A stretch of 64,000 nt of DNA, from NCBI GenBank assembly GCA_015143295.1, contig CM026557.1:43409965-43473964 (forward strand), in the 5' to 3' direction. The position numbers and the translations under genes were made by a program. Positions 62,001 through 64,000 of this stretch are shown here, in pieces. Under the pieces are notes generated by a model. The model worked only from the letters and a program-made list of their open reading frames with translations. It was not told the origin of the DNA and did no database searches. This DNA is from Tetracentron sinense (lineage: Eukaryota > Streptophyta > Magnoliopsida > Trochodendrales > Trochodendraceae). Position 1 is the stretch's first letter. The number at the start of each line of letters is the position of its first letter.

Positions 62001-63838
62001 ATCTTACCCAAATCTCATATTTGTCCATATGCCTTATCCATTGGTTAGATTTAAAGCTCCTTCTCCCTCATTAGGTAACCGCTTATGGCGGGTGTCTAAG
62101 GGTGCCTAATACCTTCCTTTACCACAACTGGATCTTTTACTCAAATCTCATATTTGTCCATTTGCCTTATCCATTTGTTAGATTTATGGTTCCTTTTCCC
62201 TTGTTAGAATAGGTGGTGACTCTATTTTTTTAAACATTATTCCAGATCAAGGTTTCCCAATCTGGAATGGTGCTAAATCCCACTTCCATTTGTGACTGAG
62301 CTAATCCATACAATCCCATATTATTAGGAATTTTATGTTTTTTGGTGTAATCACTTGACAAGGAGTTGAAAAAAATGTTAAATAATGTATCAATAAATTG
62401 AATACCATTTAGAGTGAACTATGAGGTAAATGAGCTGTTTGTTTTCTTTGTTTGACGCCTGTAACCCATATTATTCTTGATCTCTTAAATGTTACATAAC
62501 AAAATTTATTTCCGTTGCTTGCAGGCTGATGACATATCTGGTTTCCATGCTAACACACATATCCCAGTTGTTGTTGGATCTCAGATGCGATATGAAGTTA
62601 CTGGCGATCCACTCTATAAGGTAATTGGATTTAGAAAGTATTCTTTAAACTATTCATTATAAGGAGATCCATTTTGTGGTTACTACTTTGTGTTTCTAAT
62701 CTCTTTTGTGGTAATTAAGTTATATCTAGGAAGCATTTTTCCCTGAAAGTATAAATGTAAATGGAAAGATGGTTTCATGGATTTTTTTTTCCAGAAATTT
62801 TGGAATGGGTTTCTTTAATATAAAATTTGGTGTGGCAGGCAATTGGGACGTTCTTTATGGATATCGTCAATTCTTCTCACGTCTATGCAACAGGGGGGAC
62901 ATCAGTCGACGAGTTTTGGTACTCATACCAATCAGCCTTGTGTGCTTTAAAGCATAATTTCAATTTTTTGATAAAATATTATTTCCTGTTAGCTGGTAGC
63001 TCTGAGTTCTGTGATGGGATTTGAATTTAAAAAAAAAATAGTTGTGAGCTTTTGGTTTTATGCTTCAATTTGATTGCTACTTTCCTCTAAGCTCTTTATG
63101 AGTCTATATTGTTTTATGAAGCCCTTGCCTTAATTTATGTGCAGGTCGGACCCTAAAAGGTTAGCAAGCACTCTACGGACAGAGAATGCGGAATCCTGCA
63201 CTACTTATAACATGCTAAAGGTGTGCCCATTTTCATTTTCATTTTCATCTTCATTTATATATTCTGAGAGAAAATATAATTCAAATCATATGTGGCTTCT
63301 GTGAAAGAATTACTATATGATCTGCTAGATGCATATTGAGACAGATGCACCAAAAAGTGATTCTCCATCTGCATCTAGTTTTCTCAAGATCAGTGACCAG
63401 GGGAATCAGGAAATGCAGCAGATCTCTAGCAAAGCAGAGGTGGAAGGACAATCCCCAGTTTAGACTTTAATGTTTTGATATCGATCTCTATCTCTGAGAA
63501 ATTGGTATATTAGCACTTTTTGAAATGCAGCATATCAACATCCATCCTATCTTTTCAATATCATTATCTGTGTGAAATTGTCAGTGCTGTGGCGTTATTC
63601 AAGTACTTACATGTTTTATATGTGTAGGTTTCTCGCAACCTTTTTAGATGGACCAAAGAAATAGCATATGCAGATTATTATGAGCGCGCTCTGACAAATG
63701 GCGTGTTAGGCATCCAGAGAGGAAGGGAGCCTGGAGTGATGATCTACATGCTTCCTCATAATCATGGAGGCTCCAAGGCTCGAAGCTACCATGGATGGGG
63801 AACAAAGTTCAACTCTTTTTGGTGCTGTTATGGGACAG
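49481..63838 (+). CDS. GH127 / DUF1680 beta-L-arabinofuranosidase-like protein (partial, 8 exons visible)
   Basis: Exons 49481-50000, 50647-50849, 50943-51140, 52708-52779, 62525-62620, 62839-62918, 63145-63220 and 63628-63838 join in frame to 485 whole codons; the 3' half is beyond the window (plant relatives are about 850 residues). Residues 1-23 are a signal peptide (hydrophobic FFELFVLVSMLIFSCVFG), so the enzyme is probably secreted to the wall. The GH127 barrel is recognisable from LPLHDVRL and GHYMSASAQMWASTHNGTL through FHANTHIPVVVGSQMRYEVT. In bacterial HypBA1 the catalytic Cys and its zinc ligands are one Glu and three Cys. Here Glu406 and Cys408 (NAESCTTYN) and Cys481-Cys482 (WCCYGTG) match them. 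Likely role: removing beta-L-arabinofuranose from wall glycoproteins such as extensins; the substrate is inferred. No defect seen. Confidence 0.93.
50647..50849 (+). CDS. GH127 gene exon 2
   Basis: GHYMSASAQMWASTHNGTLQ to APYYTIHK, donor AAG|GTAGAG. Confidence 0.93.
50943..51140 (+). CDS. GH127 gene exon 3
   Basis: ILAGLLDQYSLADNARALEM to LNEETGGMNDALYKLYSIT, donor ACG|GTATAA. Confidence 0.93.
51141..52707 (+). other. GH127 gene intron 3 (1.6 kb)
   Basis: From about 51617 GGGCTGTAAACAGAGC and repeated ATTCGAATTCG / GATAATATCTG words suggest the left part of another hAT-like element, but no right end was found. The rest is AT-rich. Confidence 0.5.
52708..52779 (+). CDS. GH127 gene exon 4
   Basis: GNQKHLVLAHLFDKPCFLGL LAVQ, 24 codons, donor CAG|GTACTT. 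Confidence 0.93.
53600..57085 (-). mobile_element. L1 LINE, 5'-truncated, reverse strand, split by a hAT
   Basis: On the reverse strand, from the right: the endonuclease end (MWLEHPDFLSLVEESW), the RT fingers (GDRNTRFFH-like GGSDTRFFHRMANSRRKGNL, FKAPGPNGFYIDFYKKCW, DFRPITLVSNMYKILAKVL), then after the hAT the palm (SQGLRQGDLLSPLLFIIALE), and FANDT where FADDT is expected. Then KVGNREHIRFWNDRWCG and a zf-RVT block (CYMCLLAEETLDHLLLHGP). The 3' end is TTTACCGATC with an A-run (53600-53610 on the reverse strand). Frameshifts and the changed active site show it is dead. Confidence 0.85.
55569..56044. mobile_element. Non-autonomous hAT element inserted in the L1, 476 bp
   Basis: Left end CAATGTTACCTAGTTCG, right end GAACTTGGTAACCCTG. 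A perfect 8-bp duplication TTCTAGAC flanks it (55561-55568 and 56045-56052). GGTTCGC / CGAACC words are repeated at both ends. Confidence 0.9.
57086..58198. other. Intron sequence, no gene
   Basis: AT-rich. A hairpin-forming TTGTTATTGTTG / CAACAACAATAACAA lies at about 57668-57700 and a (TA)n run at 57961-57980. Confidence 0.5.
58199..59378. mobile_element. Non-autonomous hAT element, 1180 bp
   Basis: Left end CATGGTTCAAAATATTGG, right end AATTTTTTGAACCATG. A perfect 8-bp duplication CTCACGTT flanks it (58191-58198 and 59379-59386). It shares about 200 bp of left subterminal sequence (TTTTAATGCAAATATAA, CCATACATATG, AAAAGGCG) with 33658-35616. Confidence 0.9.
59379..59830 (+). repeat. C/T/A-rich low-complexity tract
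   Basis: CTCACAACACCCTCT-type words repeat without a strict period, and GTGACCTTTGCAACAACTCT occurs twice near 59390-59440. The open frame at 59263-59625 is a by-product. Confidence 0.6.
59831..61016. other. Intron sequence, no gene
   Basis: No repeat end or reading frame recognised except a (TC)n run at 60784-60803. Confidence 0.5.
61031..61084 (+). repeat. Segment duplicated at 62073-62120 (left flank of the TRIM array)
   Basis: GGTAACCGCTTATGGTGGGT, GTCTAAGGGTGCCTGACACC ends where the TRIM array begins; the copy at 62073-62120 continues into CTTCCTTTACC without an insertion. Confidence 0.75.
61085..61969 (+). mobile_element. Tandem TRIM array: four LTRs joined by short internal pieces
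   Basis: Four LTR-like units (61085-61257, 61310-61535, 61543-61759, 61812-61969) each start TGATG(C/T)AGGA(G/A)CATC and end CC(T/C)(G/A)(C/T)ATCA. After three of them comes AATGGTATCAGAGC or a changed or cut form, the primer site for initiator-Met tRNA. The internal pieces are only about 7-52 bp and have no genes, which is the TRIM pattern. Flanks CCTTT and CCTTC match at 4 of 5. Fossil. Confidence 0.8.
61970..62524. other. Intron sequence with a local duplication
   Basis: ATATTTGTCCATATGCCTTA, TCCATTGGTTAGATTTA and CCCTCATTAG recur in slightly changed form about 130 bp later. Otherwise plain intron up to the acceptor GCTTGCAG. Confidence 0.6.
62525..62620 (+). CDS. GH127 gene exon 5
   Basis: ADDISGFHANTHIPVVVGSQ to GDPLYK, donor AAG|GTAATT; in frame with exon 4 across the 9.7-kb intron. 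Confidence 0.93.
62839..62918 (+). CDS. GH127 gene exon 6
   Basis: AIGTFFMDIVNSSHVYATGG TSVDEF plus two bases of the Trp codon, donor TTG|GTACTC. Confidence 0.9.
63145..63220 (+). CDS. GH127 gene exon 7
   Basis: Completes Trp and reads SDPKRLASTLRTENAESCTT YNMLK, donor AAG|GTGTGC. Carries Glu406 and Cys408, matching zinc ligands of GH127. Confidence 0.93.
63628..63838 (+). CDS. GH127 gene exon 8
   Basis: VSRNLFRWTKEIAYADYYER to FNSFWCCYGT plus one base, donor ACAG|GTATGT. Carries the Cys481-Cys482 pair. The next exon (expected to start IESFSKLG-like) is not in 63839-64000, which is intron. Confidence 0.93.
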
Positions 63839-64000
63839 GTATGTACTCGAAGCCCCTATGTTTAGATTTTTTGTCCCATCTAAATTGAAGCTAAATTATA
63901 AGAATATTTTTAGGTCAAAATGAATAATTTTGAATGAGCGACCTAGCCTGATTATGGGTGTGTTTAGTTTATACTTTTACAGACCTCTGCCATGTGCAAG

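Larger units (their letters stand above)
52780..62524 (+). other. GH127 gene intron 4 (9.7 kb)
   Basis: Holds a reverse L1 (53600-57085) split by a hAT, another hAT (58199-59378) and a TRIM array (61085-61969). 52780-53599 shows nothing else. Confidence 0.9.

Overview
The window is nuclear DNA of a flowering plant. Two plant genes lie on the + strand with canonical GT-AG introns, and the rest is AT-rich sequence packed with plant transposons (Ty3/gypsy of the Tat group, L1 and RTE LINEs, TRIM, many non-autonomous hAT, Tourist-like MITEs, Helitron-like ends). I cannot name the species.

Gene 1 is CWC22, a spliceosome and exon-junction-complex factor. It has seven coding exons (8099-9208, 9349-9538, 28895-28998, 29113-29215, 29324-29625, 43877-44182, 44269-44622) that splice in frame to 822 residues. 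Four introns are 86-140 bp, but intron 2 (19.4 kb) and intron 5 (14.3 kb) were inflated by insertions. Gene 2 starts at 49481 and is a secreted GH127 / DUF1680 beta-L-arabinofuranosidase-like enzyme. Eight exons (485 whole codons) are visible and it runs off the right edge; its intron 4 (9.7 kb) is also full of transposons.

Layout: 1-904 is the 3' end of an LTR element. 0.9-7.8 kb is a repeat field: a 1.1-kb nested palindrome with Helitron-like ends, a Tourist MITE, a hAT carrying a captured gene piece, and another hAT close to the CWC22 start. CWC22 intron 2 holds a broken Tat-type gypsy element (10415-26150, 5-bp target duplication) with an antisense plant-mobile-domain cargo and two hAT insertions, itself apparently inside an old L1 tail. 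CWC22 intron 5 holds a reverse-strand RTE LINE cut into pieces by hATs and by an L1/LTR/L1 stack. 44.6-49.5 kb is intergenic, with a U2 snRNA pseudogene, a MITE and tandem duplications. GH127 intron 4 has a reverse L1 split by a hAT, another hAT, and a tandem TRIM array.

The strongest unusual signals are: at least thirteen hAT-type elements without transposase, most with readable 8-bp target duplications and each family with its own repeated subterminal word; two of them sharing ends but carrying different cargo, one resembling UDP-glucuronate 4-epimerase; a dispersed palindromic module often ending in a CACGTG box; and the four-LTR TRIM array beside what looks like an empty-site paralogue. 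All repeat matches were made by eye.
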